This document shows, one piece after another, positions 42,751 through 51,284 of a stretch of DNA of 64,000 nt; the first letter of the stretch is position 1, and each line of letters begins with the position of its first letter. This stretch comes from Planobispora rosea (GTDB lineage Bacteria > Actinomycetota > Actinomycetes > Streptosporangiales > Streptosporangiaceae). The position numbers and the translations under genes were made by a program. Under the pieces are notes generated by a model, which ran no database searches, had not been told where the DNA came from, and was given only the letters and a program-made list of their open reading frames with translations. Location of the stretch: NCBI RefSeq assembly GCF_014648175.1, contig NZ_BMQP01000028.1:32887-96886 (forward strand), written 5' to 3'.

Positions 42751-43062
42751 CCCTCGCGGCTCCTCGGGGCCCCTTCCGCCCGCTCGTGGAAAAGAAGGGC
42801 ACGGGACGGGAACATCCCGCGCGGGGCGGCCGTTACACCTCTCCGTGGACGGTGTGTCCGGTGTCCCCGGGCCTCACCTAATTTGCCTTCGCGGATTACC
42901 GTACGGCTGGAGCCGCGTTGTGCCTTTCGCCGAGAGGCGACCCGCACACCGACCCACAGACGTCGCCGACCCCGCCGGGATCCCTCCCGGCGGGGTCGGC
43001 GGCGTTTCCTCACCGTTTCTCGCCGTTTCCGCCCTGCCGCGGCCCGCGGGCCGCGGACCCGC
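42751..43062. other. Gene-free region between convergent genes
   Basis: About 312 bases. It contains a strong hairpin (42964-43001) near its right end and a small inverted repeat TCGCC-GAGA-GGCGA near 42927. A short transcript ending at the hairpin cannot be excluded, but no promoter was identified. Confidence 0.5.
42964..43001. terminator. Terminator between the diguanylate cyclase and the fusion gene
   Basis: Perfect 17-bp stem (42964-42980 with 42985-43001), loop TCCC, followed by GCGTTTCC. Confidence 0.8.
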
Positions 43063-44661
43063 TCACCTGCGGCGGGCCACCAGGACGGCGTCGTGGATGG
43101 TGACGTCGCGGCCCTCGGGGTCCTGCGCGGTGCGCGGGCGCGCCTCGGCGGCCAGCACCTTCCAGGCGGCGGGGTCGAGGGAGGCCGCGACCTCCTCGGC
43201 GGTGAACATCATGTCCGGGAAGTGCATCCGGCGGGCCGTGGTCCGCAGGTCGGACGGGTGGTGCCCGACGATCAGCAGGGTTCCGCCCGGGGCCACCGCG
43301 GCGGCCAGCCGGGCGAACAGCTCCCGGCGCGCCTCGCCCGGCAGGTGCATGAACTGCGACGACACCAGGTCGTAGGCGCCCTCGGCGGGCGGCTCGGCGC
43401 GCAGGTCCGCGTGCACCCAGTCGATGCGGCCTGCGACCTGCGCACCGGCCCGCTCCGCGCGGGCGGCGGCCCGCTCCAGCGCGGTGGCGGAGATGTCGGC
43501 CGCGGTCACCCGCCAGCCCCTCTCGGCCAGCCAGACGGCGTCGGCGCCCTCGCCGCTGCCGACGTCGAGCGCCCGGCCCGGGGCCAGCCCCGCGGCCTCG
43601 GCGACGAGCTGCGGGTTCGGGCGCCCGCTCCAGATCTCCGGGCGGGCGCGGTAGCGCTCCTCCCAGGCGTCCTGCTCGAACATCGTGCGCACCCGGTGCC
43701 GGTAGTCCTCGACCGCCTCGCGGATGTCCTCGGCGACGAGATCGGCGTTGATCGCTCCGGCCGCCGTCAGGCCCGCCGCGGCCGACGTGATCACCTGGGC
43801 GCGCGCGTCGGTGACGTTGCCCGCCACCCACACGCCGGGCACGGAGGTGGCCCCGTTCGCGTCCGCCGGGATCTGGCTGCCGATGACGCCGCCGTCCACC
43901 TCCAGGTCGACCGGCTTGATCCCCAGCGACTCCAGCAAGCCGGCGCGGGGGGTGAAGCGCGGCGTGACGACCACCGCGTCCAGCGCGACGACCTCGCCCG
44001 AGGCGAGCCGTACCCCGGTGAGCGCGTCACCGTCGACCTCCAGCCCCGCGACCGGGCCGTCCACGACGGTGATCCCGCGGGCCGCGAGCCGCTCGGCCTC
44101 CTCGGCGTCCGGCGCGGGGCTCTCGTGCAGCAGCAACAGCACGTGCGGGCTCCACTGCCGCCACAGGTGCGCCTGGTGCAGGGCCAGCGGCCCGGTGGCC
44201 AGCACGCCGATCCGCCGGTCGCGCACCTCCCAGCCGTGGCAGTACGGACAGTGCAGGACGTCGCGGCCCCACCGCCCGGCGACCCCCGGCACCTCGGGAA
44301 GCTCGTCGACGAGCCCGGTCGCCACCAGCAGGCGCCGCGCCCGCACACTCCGCCCGCCGTCCAGCGTCACCAGGAAACCGTCGCCGTCGCGCACCGCGGT
44401 CTCGACGTCCCCGCTGACGATCTCACCGCCGTACCGGGTCACCTCCTCGCGCCCGGCCGCCACCAGCTCGGCCGGTGGCGTGCCCTCCCGGGTCAGGTAG
44501 TTGTGCACGTGCCCGGCGGGCGCGTTGCGCGGCCGCCCGGCGTCGACCACCAGCACCGACCGCCGCGCCAGCGCCAGCGCCAGGGCCCCGCCGAGCCCGG
44601 CCGCCCCGCCGCCGACCACCACCACGTCGTATGCCCCGCCCATCACGGTCTCGTCCACCAC
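43063..44661 (-). CDS. Thioredoxin-reductase-like oxidoreductase fused to SAM methyltransferase
   Basis: Protein of 532 residues; GTG 44661 has AAAGGA upstream (ATG 44682 is an alternative). Residues 10-310: two-dinucleotide-binding flavoprotein with FAD motif GGGAAG (17-22) and redox pair C138-P-Y-C141 in HCPYCHGW, then VWVAGNVTDARAQV near the end, the FAD-binding GD-like motif of thioredoxin reductases. Residues 327-532: class I methyltransferase with motif I LDVGSGEGAD (365-374), closely similar to the His-rich methyltransferase at 29.4 kb. A reduce-then-methylate role on a chalcogen, metalloid or thiol is an inference; the fused family is known but I know of no assigned function. Confidence 0.9.
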   Translation of the reverse strand: MVDETVMGGAYDVVVVGGGAAGLGGALALALARRSVLVVDAGRPRNAPAGHVHNYLTREGTPPAELVAAGREEVTRYGGEIVSGDVETAVRDGDGFLVTLDGGRSVRARRLLVATGLVDELPEVPGVAGRWGRDVLHCPYCHGWEVRDRRIGVLATGPLALHQAHLWRQWSPHVLLLLHESPAPDAEEAERLAARGITVVDGPVAGLEVDGDALTGVRLASGEVVALDAVVVTPRFTPRAGLLESLGIKPVDLEVDGGVIGSQIPADANGATSVPGVWVAGNVTDARAQVITSAAAGLTAAGAINADLVAEDIREAVEDYRHRVRTMFEQDAWEERYRARPEIWSGRPNPQLVAEAAGLAPGRALDVGSGEGADAVWLAERGWRVTAADISATALERAAARAERAGAQVAGRIDWVHADLRAEPPAEGAYDLVSSQFMHLPGEARRELFARLAAAVAPGGTLLIVGHHPSDLRTTARRMHFPDMMFTAEEVAASLDPAAWKVLAAEARPRTAQDPEGRDVTIHDAVLVARRR

Positions 44662-44724
44662 GCGTTTCCTTTCGCTCAGCATCCGAGCCCAGGGTGCGAC
44701 GCGACCCGCCAATCCGACAAGAAA

Positions 44725-44743
44725 GGTTGCCGTTCCGGCAAAC
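44725..44743. promoter_or_regulatory. Operator-like inverted repeat shared with the 29.2 kb locus
   Basis: On the minus strand GTTTGCC-GGAAC-GGCAACC, 65-80 bases upstream of the fusion gene start. It matches the element between the XRE-cupin and methyltransferase genes at 16 of 19 positions. Confidence 0.6.
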
Positions 44744-44891
44744 GCGGTGGCGTGTCAGCGGCCGCGTCAGTACGGCGACAGCCCGGTATCAGAGCGGCCG
44801 GCGACAGTAGGCGCCATGAACGGTTCAGCGATCGCGGCCCCCGGGCCGCGAACCGGACCACCCTTAAGACCGAATGTGAAGGAGATTCAGG

Positions 44892-46121
44892 ATGGGAACC
44901 GGCAACAGCGGCTTCTCCGGAGCGGGCCTGCGCAGGCTGCGTGAGGTGCTGGCACGGCACGTCGAGTCCGGGAAGATCCCCGGGCTGGTCGCCCTGGTCA
45001 GCCGGGACGGTCAGACGCACGTCGAGACGCTGGGCACGATGCGGCACGACGGCGGCGCGCCGATGCGCCGGGACACGATCTTCCGGATGGCCTCCACCTC
45101 CAAGCCGGTCTCGATGGCGGCGGCGATGGTGTTGCTGGACGAGTGCCGGCTGCGGCTGGACGACCTGGTGGAGCCGTGGCTGCCGGAACTGGCCGGCCGG
45201 CAGGTGCTCAAGCGGATCGACGGCCCGCTGGACGACACCGTGCCGGCGCGGCGGCCGATCACCGTGCGGGACGTGCTGACCTCCACGTTCGGCCTCGGCA
45301 TGGACATGACGTCGGTGGGCACGCCGATCTTCAACGCGATTTTCGAGCAGGGGCTCACGCCCTCGGGACCGCAGCCGCAGCCCGAGCCGGACGAGTGGAT
45401 GCGCCGCCTGGGCACGCTGCCGCTGATGCACCAGCCCGGCGAGCGGTGGCAGTACCAGATCAGCAACGACCTCGTCGGCGTGCTCGTCTCCCGGGTCACC
45501 GGCCAGTCGTTCGAGGAGTTCCTGCGCGAGCGCCTCTTCGAGCCGCTGGGGATGAAGGACACCGCCTTCCACGTGCCCGCCGACAAGATCGACCGGCTGC
45601 CGGACCTGTACGCCCCCGACCCGGCCACCGGCGAGTTCCTCGTGTGGGACGAGGCCAAGGGCGGACGGTGGAGCGAGCCTTCGGCCTTCCAGGGCGGCGG
45701 CGGCGGACTGGTCTCCACCGCCGACGACTACCACGCCTACTTCCGGATGCTGCTCAACGGCGGCACCCACGAGGGCAGGCGGATCCTGTCCCGGCCCGCC
45801 GTCGAGCTGATGACCACCAACCGGCTCACGCCCGAGCAGCAGGCCGCCGTGCACGCCATGGCCACCGGCAACGTGCACATCTCCTTCGGCCAGGGGCAGC
45901 AGGGCGGCTGGGGGCTGGGGATGGCGGTGCGCACCCACCGCGGCGACTACGCGCCCGTCGGCCAGTTCGGCTGGGACGGCGGCAGCGGCACCTCGGCCTA
46001 CGCCGACCCGCGCAACCGGCTCACCGGGATCCTGCTCACCCAGGTCGGCTACTCCGTGCCGAGCCCGGCGCGCCTGATGAACGACTTCTGGACCACCCTC
46101 TACCAGGCGATCGACGACTGA
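44892..46121 (+). CDS. Serine beta-lactamase-family hydrolase (class C/EstB-like)
   Basis: Protein of 409 residues; ATG 44892 with GAAGGAG upstream. Catalytic SxxK at S68-K71 (ASTSKPV) and the tyrosine motif around Y188 (WQYQISND). C-terminal GWDGGSGTS replaces the KTG box (typical HxG/GxG variation of esterases). There is no signal peptide, so a cytoplasmic esterase or peptidase is more likely than an antibiotic-resistance enzyme. It is divergent from the fusion gene. Confidence 0.88.
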   Translation: MGTGNSGFSGAGLRRLREVLARHVESGKIPGLVALVSRDGQTHVETLGTMRHDGGAPMRRDTIFRMASTSKPVSMAAAMVLLDECRLRLDDLVEPWLPELAGRQVLKRIDGPLDDTVPARRPITVRDVLTSTFGLGMDMTSVGTPIFNAIFEQGLTPSGPQPQPEPDEWMRRLGTLPLMHQPGERWQYQISNDLVGVLVSRVTGQSFEEFLRERLFEPLGMKDTAFHVPADKIDRLPDLYAPDPATGEFLVWDEAKGGRWSEPSAFQGGGGGLVSTADDYHAYFRMLLNGGTHEGRRILSRPAVELMTTNRLTPEQQAAVHAMATGNVHISFGQGQQGGWGLGMAVRTHRGDYAPVGQFGWDGGSGTSAYADPRNRLTGILLTQVGYSVPSPARLMNDFWTTLYQAIDD

Positions 46122-46225
46122 CACCCACCCCCACCGGAGCCCGACCGGGCACCGGGCCGTTCGTCCCACCGGCTTTCACACCGCACACAGAACTTCCGCA
46201 CCCCACGTAAAAGGAGCACGCCATC

Positions 46226-46633
46226 ATGTCCGTCACCCTCACCGACCAGGACAAGTCCACCCTGCGCACCGCCGCCTACGGTGCCGTCTCGCTGCTGGCC
46301 GCCGCCGACGCCGCCGGCTCGCCCCACAGGATCGCCACCCAGGGCTCCATCGCCCTGACCTCCGCCACCGGCCTGGTCGGGCACGTGCTCGCCGCCAGGA
46401 GCAGGGACATCGACCTGGGCGGCAAGTCCACCGCCGAACTCGCCGACCGCGTGCTGCCGGCCCTGACGGCGGCCATGAGCCTGCTCAAGCGGCAGGCTCC
46501 GGCGGAGGCCGACAACTTCCGCAGCACCGTCACCGTCGCCGTCGAAGCAGCCGCCCAGGCCCGCAAGGGCGAGCCCACCCCCACCATGGCCGAGATGATC
46601 CGCAAGATCACCGCAGCCCTCGACGCCGCCTGA
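46226..46633 (+). CDS. Hypothetical protein, helical
   Basis: Protein of 135 residues with AAAAGGAG 10 bases before ATG 46226. Ala-rich, helical; residues 40-58 are mildly hydrophobic (IALTSATGLVGHVLAA) but no clear membrane segment. No known motif. Possibly cotranscribed with the hydrolase 105 bases upstream. Confidence 0.65.
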   Translation: MSVTLTDQDKSTLRTAAYGAVSLLAAADAAGSPHRIATQGSIALTSATGLVGHVLAARSRDIDLGGKSTAELADRVLPALTAAMSLLKRQAPAEADNFRSTVTVAVEAAAQARKGEPTPTMAEMIRKITAALDAA

Positions 46634-46658
46634 CGTCCGCCGAGCGGTACGGCCGCAG

Positions 46659-46693
46659 CGCGTCCCGGGGTCCGGACGGGACCCCGGGACGCG
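46659..46693. terminator. Terminator between the hypothetical gene and the Tad operon
   Basis: Perfect 14-bp stem (46659-46672 with 46680-46693) and 7-base loop; serves convergent transcripts. Confidence 0.8.
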
Positions 46694-46750
46694 GCGGCAG
46701 GACGACCGCAGTCCTGGCCCGCCGCGGAATCCAGATCTAGGTGTACGTCG

Positions 46751-47677
46751 TCAGGTGCCGAACAGGTCCATGATGCGCAGGACGCCGGGGCCGATGATGA
46801 TGACGAACAGGGCCGGGAACAGGCAGAACAGCAGCGGGAAGAGGATTTTGATGGGGACCTTCTGGGCCGCCTCCTCCGCGCGCTGGCGGCGGCGCAGCCG
46901 CATCTCCCTGGCCTGCTCGCGCAGCACGTTGGCGATCGGGATGCCCAGCTCGCTGGCCTGCACCACCGATGAGGAGAACCCGCGCAGCTCTATCACCGTG
47001 GTGCGCTCGGCCAGGGCGCGCAGCGCGTCGGTGCGGGGCTGGCCGAGCTGCATCTCCCGGAGCATCCGGGCGAACTCCGCCGCCATCGGGCCCTCGGCGT
47101 TGGCGCGCACCTGCGCCACGGCGGCGTCGAAGCCCAGCCCGGCCTCCACGCTGACGGTCAGCATGTCGAGGATGTCCGGCAGCGTCCTGGCGACCTCCTG
47201 CTGGCGGCGCACGCCGAGGTTGTAGACCAGCAGGTCCGGCAGGAGGAACCCGGCCGCCGCGCCCAGCCCGGGGCCCAGGAGCGTCAGCGCGCCGCCCAGG
47301 CCGGAGCCGTACAGCAGGCCGACGAAACCGCCCGCCAGCAGGCCCAGCCCCTTGGCCTGCATGACCCGCTCGACCGGCCACTTCGGCGGGTTGCCCGCGT
47401 AGGTGAGCGAGCGGTTCATCCGGGCGACCATGCCGGCGGGGGTGAGCCTGCGGGCGAGCGTGCCGAACCGACCGGCCAGCGGGCGCAGCACCCGGTCGGT
47501 GAACGGCTCCTGGGCCGCCTCCCGTACGGCGCCGCCCGCGCCGTACACACGCTCGATCGACTCCAGCCGCCCCGGATCCACCCGCCGCCCGGAACGGCCC
47601 ATCGTCAGCACCCGCACCAGCAGCACACCGGCGGCCGACAGCGCCGTCAGCCCGCCCATCAGCAGCAGCAGTCGCAC
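46751..47677 (-). CDS. tadC: Tad pilus assembly protein TadC (T2SF domain)
   Basis: Inner-membrane platform protein of the Flp/Tad pilus, 308 residues. N-terminal TM, then amphipathic region, T2SF domain (about 150-275: ARTLPDILDMLTVSVEAGLGFDAAVAQV) and C-terminal TM pair. Start GTG 47677 with GGAGGT upstream. Last gene of the operon; it pairs with TadB. Confidence 0.93.
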   Translation of the reverse strand: MRLLLLMGGLTALSAAGVLLVRVLTMGRSGRRVDPGRLESIERVYGAGGAVREAAQEPFTDRVLRPLAGRFGTLARRLTPAGMVARMNRSLTYAGNPPKWPVERVMQAKGLGLLAGGFVGLLYGSGLGGALTLLGPGLGAAAGFLLPDLLVYNLGVRRQQEVARTLPDILDMLTVSVEAGLGFDAAVAQVRANAEGPMAAEFARMLREMQLGQPRTDALRALAERTTVIELRGFSSSVVQASELGIPIANVLREQAREMRLRRRQRAEEAAQKVPIKILFPLLFCLFPALFVIIIGPGVLRIMDLFGT

Positions 47678-47681
47678 CGGC

Positions 47682-49808
47682 TCAGACCTCCACCTTGATC
47701 AGGCGGCTCATCCAGAAGGCCCCGAAGGCGACCAGCAGCACGGCGGCGACCAGCAGGACGATGCCCAGCGGCTCGGTGTAGAGGGGACGCACGTACTCGC
47801 CGCGGATGAGGAACATCCAGCCGCCGACGCCGATGGGCAGCGCGATCAGCACGTACGCCGACAGGCGGCCCTCGGCGGTCAGGGCGCGCACGTGGCGGCG
47901 GAGCCGGGCGCGCTCGCGCATGGTGTCCACCGCGGTGGCCATGATCTCGGCCAGGTTGCCGCCCACCTCCCGCTGGATGCGGATGGCCATCACCAGCCAC
48001 GACAGGTCCCGGCAGGCGGTGCGCTCGGCCGCCTTCTCCAGGGCGTCCTCCAGGTCCACGCCGATCCTGGTCTCGGCCAGGGCCCGGCCGAACTCGGTGC
48101 TGACCGGCTCGGCCGACTCCCGTACCAGCGCCGCCAGCGCCTGCCCGAGGGAGAACCCCGACCGCAGCGAGCCGACGACCAGCTGCAGCGCGTCCGGGAG
48201 CTGCTCGGCGAAGCGGCGCGAGCGCTGGGCGGCGCGGTGGCGCCGGTAGAAGGCGCAGGCCGCCCAGGCCGGAACGGGACCGAGCAGGAGCCCGGCGACG
48301 GGTGAGAGCAGCAGGCCGAACAGGACCGTCGCGCCGAACGCCACACCCAGCCGCAGCAGCGTCCACTCGTGCGGCAGCAGCTTCATCCCGGCCTGCTCCA
48401 GCTCGATGGTCAGGCGCTCGTGCCTGCCCCGGGCGCGCACCACCTTCTCGGTGAGCGCGAGCGCCGCCTCACCCAGGGCCCCCGCGCCCGTGCCGCCCGC
48501 GGGCGCGGCCCGGCCCAGCGTGAACCGCTCCAGCTGGGCCAGCCGCCCGCCCCCCAGGCCCCGGCGGGGCCGGGTCAGCGCCGCGGCCGCCAGCGCCAGG
48601 GAGGCCAGCAGCGCGCCGCCGCCCGCCGGGTACAGCCAGTCCGGCGGCCCGGTGACCGCGACGGCGGCCGGGGGTGCGCCGCCGCCGTCCGGGCGCGGGT
48701 CGGCGGCGAAGGTCACCTGGACGGTCGTGCTCGCCGCCCAGCCGGTGGCCGTGGAGGCGGGCGTGTCCTCAGGCGCGGGGGCGGGCGTGTCCGCCGGCGT
48801 GGGGGTGGGCGTGTCCGCCGGCGCGGGGGCGGCGGAAGGAGCGGCGGCCGGGGTGCCCGCGCGTGCCTCGACCGTCAGGCGCGCGGTCCGGCCGGCCAGC
48901 TCTCCCGGCACCCGTACGGTGACCCGCACCGGCGGGGAGAACCCGGCGGCGGCCGACAGGAACGCCGCGGCCAGTTCCCCGCCCTGGGACGCGCGGCGAA
49001 CCTTCCCCCCTCCGGCGAAGGCGAGGCGGCTCAGCGCGGCGACGTCGGCCCGATCGCCGAACGCCACCACCTCGACGACGGCCCCGTCCCGGCTCAACCG
49101 CCTGGCCAGGGTCTCCAGGCCGCTCTGCGAGGAGGTGTCGGAGCCGTCGGACAGCACCAGCATCCGCCGGTCCCCCTCCTCCTCCCGTGACAGCAACGCG
49201 TGCGCCTCGGCGACCGCGTCGTACAGGGCGGTGGCGCCCGCCGCCCGCAGACCGCGGACCGCCGCGGCGAAGGCCGCGCGGTCGGCGGTGGGCGCCAGCA
49301 CGGTCTCGGCCCGGTCGCCGATCCTGACCAGGCCGAGCCGCACGTCGGCGGGGACGGCGCCGGCGTAGCGCAGCGCGGCGTCCTGGGCCTGGGCCAGCGG
49401 CGGGCCGGCCATCGAGAGGCTGGCGTCGAAGACGATCACCACGGATCTGACCGGGGCCCGCGCGCCGGGCCCTCCGCCGTTCCCCGTGCCGCCCGTGCCG
49501 CCCGTGGCGGGTTCGGCGGTGACCGGCAGCGGCGTGCCCCCGGCGCGCACGGTGATCCGCGCCGTCTCCAGGGACGCGCCCGGCGGCAGATCCCGCGCGG
49601 TCAGGTAGAACTCCGCCTGGCCGGGGGCGGCCCGCACGGCGCTCGCCGCCAGCGACGGTTCACCGTCGGCCCACGCCACCGGCGCCGCGGCGAGAGCTGA
49701 AGGCACCGCGGCGAGGGCGGCGGGAGCCGTGGCGAGGGCGGCGGTCAGCAGGAGGGCGAGCAGGGCCGCCAGCGCGGCGGCGGGCACGGGCCCCGTCGGC
49801 CTCACCAC
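47682..49808 (-). CDS. tadB: TadB-like platform protein fused to an N-terminal VWA domain
   Basis: Protein of 708 residues. Order: signal peptide (about 1-47), beta-rich lead (50-100), von Willebrand A domain (about 120-300) with MIDAS DxSxS at D128-S132 and a later DGSD, beta domain (about 300-345), a linker of repeated ADTPxP units (350-390), TM at about 430-450, then the TadB T2SF region (about 490-690: LPDALQLVVGSLRSGFSLGQALAAL) with membrane helices. Usual TadB has about 300 residues and no VWA. The extracytoplasmic VWA could bind pilin, wall or a surface ligand. It overlaps tadA by 7 bases. Confidence 0.92.
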   Translation of the reverse strand: MVRPTGPVPAAALAALLALLLTAALATAPAALAAVPSALAAAPVAWADGEPSLAASAVRAAPGQAEFYLTARDLPPGASLETARITVRAGGTPLPVTAEPATGGTGGTGNGGGPGARAPVRSVVIVFDASLSMAGPPLAQAQDAALRYAGAVPADVRLGLVRIGDRAETVLAPTADRAAFAAAVRGLRAAGATALYDAVAEAHALLSREEEGDRRMLVLSDGSDTSSQSGLETLARRLSRDGAVVEVVAFGDRADVAALSRLAFAGGGKVRRASQGGELAAAFLSAAAGFSPPVRVTVRVPGELAGRTARLTVEARAGTPAAAPSAAPAPADTPTPTPADTPAPAPEDTPASTATGWAASTTVQVTFAADPRPDGGGAPPAAVAVTGPPDWLYPAGGGALLASLALAAAALTRPRRGLGGGRLAQLERFTLGRAAPAGGTGAGALGEAALALTEKVVRARGRHERLTIELEQAGMKLLPHEWTLLRLGVAFGATVLFGLLLSPVAGLLLGPVPAWAACAFYRRHRAAQRSRRFAEQLPDALQLVVGSLRSGFSLGQALAALVRESAEPVSTEFGRALAETRIGVDLEDALEKAAERTACRDLSWLVMAIRIQREVGGNLAEIMATAVDTMRERARLRRHVRALTAEGRLSAYVLIALPIGVGGWMFLIRGEYVRPLYTEPLGIVLLVAAVLLVAFGAFWMSRLIKVEV

Positions 49809-51193
49809 GCGCCGCCGAAGCTGCCCGGCGGGACGGTGATGCCCGCCTTGGCGATCTCGTCGAGGAAGCGCGGCCGCAGCCCGGTGGGCACCAGCGTGCC
49901 CCGGTAGCGGCCGTTTTCGTCCATGCCCGCCCGGTAGTCGAACACGAAGATGTCCTGGAGGGTGACCACCTCGCCCTCCATGCCGGTCACCTCGGTGACA
50001 TGGGTGATCCGGCGCACGCCGTCCTTCATCCGGGTCACCTGGACGATCACGTCGATGGCGGAGGCGATCTGCTCCCGGATGGCCCGCGCGGGCAGGTCCA
50101 CCCCGGCCATCAGCACCATCGTCTCCAGCCGGGCCAGCGTGTCACGCGGGGTGTTGGCGTGCACGGTGGTCAGCGAGCCGTCGTGACCGGTGTTCATGGC
50201 CTGGAGCATGTCGAGGGCGGCGCCGTCGCGGACCTCGCCGACGACGATGCGGTCCGGGCGCATCCGCAGCGCGTTGCGGACCAGGTCGCGGATGGTGACC
50301 TCGCCCCGGCCCTCGGTGTTGGCCGGGCGCGACTCCAGGCGCAGCACGTGCTTCTGGCGCAGCTGCAGCTCGGCGGCGTCCTCGATGGTGACGATGCGCT
50401 CGCCGGAGGGCACGAAGCTCGACAGCACGTTGAGCGTGGTGGTCTTGCCGGAGCCGGTGCCGCCGCTGATGACCATGTCGAGGCGGCCCCGCACGCACGC
50501 CTCCAGCACGTCGGCAACCGGCCGGGTGAACGTGCCGAAGGAGATCAGGTCCTCGACGGTGTAGGGGTCGGCGGAGAACTTGCGGATGGTCAGCAGGGAG
50601 CCGTCCAGCGCGATGGGGCTGACCACCGCGTTGACCCGGCTGCCGTCGGGCAGACGGGCGTCGACCATGGGGCTGGCCTCGTCGACGTGCCGGCCGACCC
50701 GCGAGACGATGCGGTCGATGACGCGCCGCAGGTGGGCGTCGTCGGCGAAGCGCGTCTCGACCTCCTCGATGCGCCCGGACCGCTCCACAAAGATCAGGTT
50801 CGGGCCGTTGACCATGATCTCGCTGACGTCGGGGTCGCGCAGCAGCGGCTCCAGCGGGCCGTGCCCGAGGATGTCGTCGGCGACCTCGTCGGCGATGCGG
50901 GCCCGGTCGGCGGCCGTCAGCGGCGTCTCCTCGCCCGCCAGCACCTCGCCGATGGTCTCGCGCACCCGCCGCCGCAGGTCGTCGTCACCGCCCACGTCGG
51001 CGTACATCTGCGGGCCGAGCACGTCCAGCAGCGCCTGGTGCACCCGGCGGCGCACCTCGGCCAGCGGGTCGGGGACCCGGACCGGCACGGCCCCGCCTCC
51101 GGCCCCGGTCCCGTCGGCGCCCGGCGCCCGTTCGGCGGTCTGCCGCGGTACGGCGTCCACGCGCCGCCGGGCGATGCGGTCGTTGAGTCCCAT
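49802..51193 (-). CDS. tadA: Tad pilus ATPase TadA/CpaF
   Basis: Hexameric secretion ATPase driving pilus assembly and retraction. The protein has 463 residues: N-terminal helical domain (about 40-115), N-terminal ATPase subdomain (SEIMVNGPNLIFVERSGRI), Walker A GGTGSGKT at 244-251, and the Asp/His boxes and Walker B typical of type II/IV ATPases (LRMRPDRIVVGEVRDGAA, MNTGHDGSLTTVHANTP). ATG 51193. Confidence 0.97.
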   Translation of the reverse strand: MGLNDRIARRRVDAVPRQTAERAPGADGTGAGGGAVPVRVPDPLAEVRRRVHQALLDVLGPQMYADVGGDDDLRRRVRETIGEVLAGEETPLTAADRARIADEVADDILGHGPLEPLLRDPDVSEIMVNGPNLIFVERSGRIEEVETRFADDAHLRRVIDRIVSRVGRHVDEASPMVDARLPDGSRVNAVVSPIALDGSLLTIRKFSADPYTVEDLISFGTFTRPVADVLEACVRGRLDMVISGGTGSGKTTTLNVLSSFVPSGERIVTIEDAAELQLRQKHVLRLESRPANTEGRGEVTIRDLVRNALRMRPDRIVVGEVRDGAALDMLQAMNTGHDGSLTTVHANTPRDTLARLETMVLMAGVDLPARAIREQIASAIDVIVQVTRMKDGVRRITHVTEVTGMEGEVVTLQDIFVFDYRAGMDENGRYRGTLVPTGLRPRFLDEIAKAGITVPPGSFGGAW

Positions 51194-51284
51194 CTCGTCA
51201 GCCCTTCACCCGGTCGTCGTGTCCCATGAGTCGCGGTGTCCCATCAGCCGCCGGTCCTCCCCGGTCGCCGCGTCCCACCGGCTC

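Noticed and set aside
44892..46121. Secreted antibiotic-resistance beta-lactamase
   Set aside because: No signal peptide and no KTG box; the layout is that of EstB-like esterases.
47682..49808. Two separate genes (VWA protein and TadB)
   Set aside because: The frame is continuous through the linker and no internal start with ribosome site was seen near the T2SF part.
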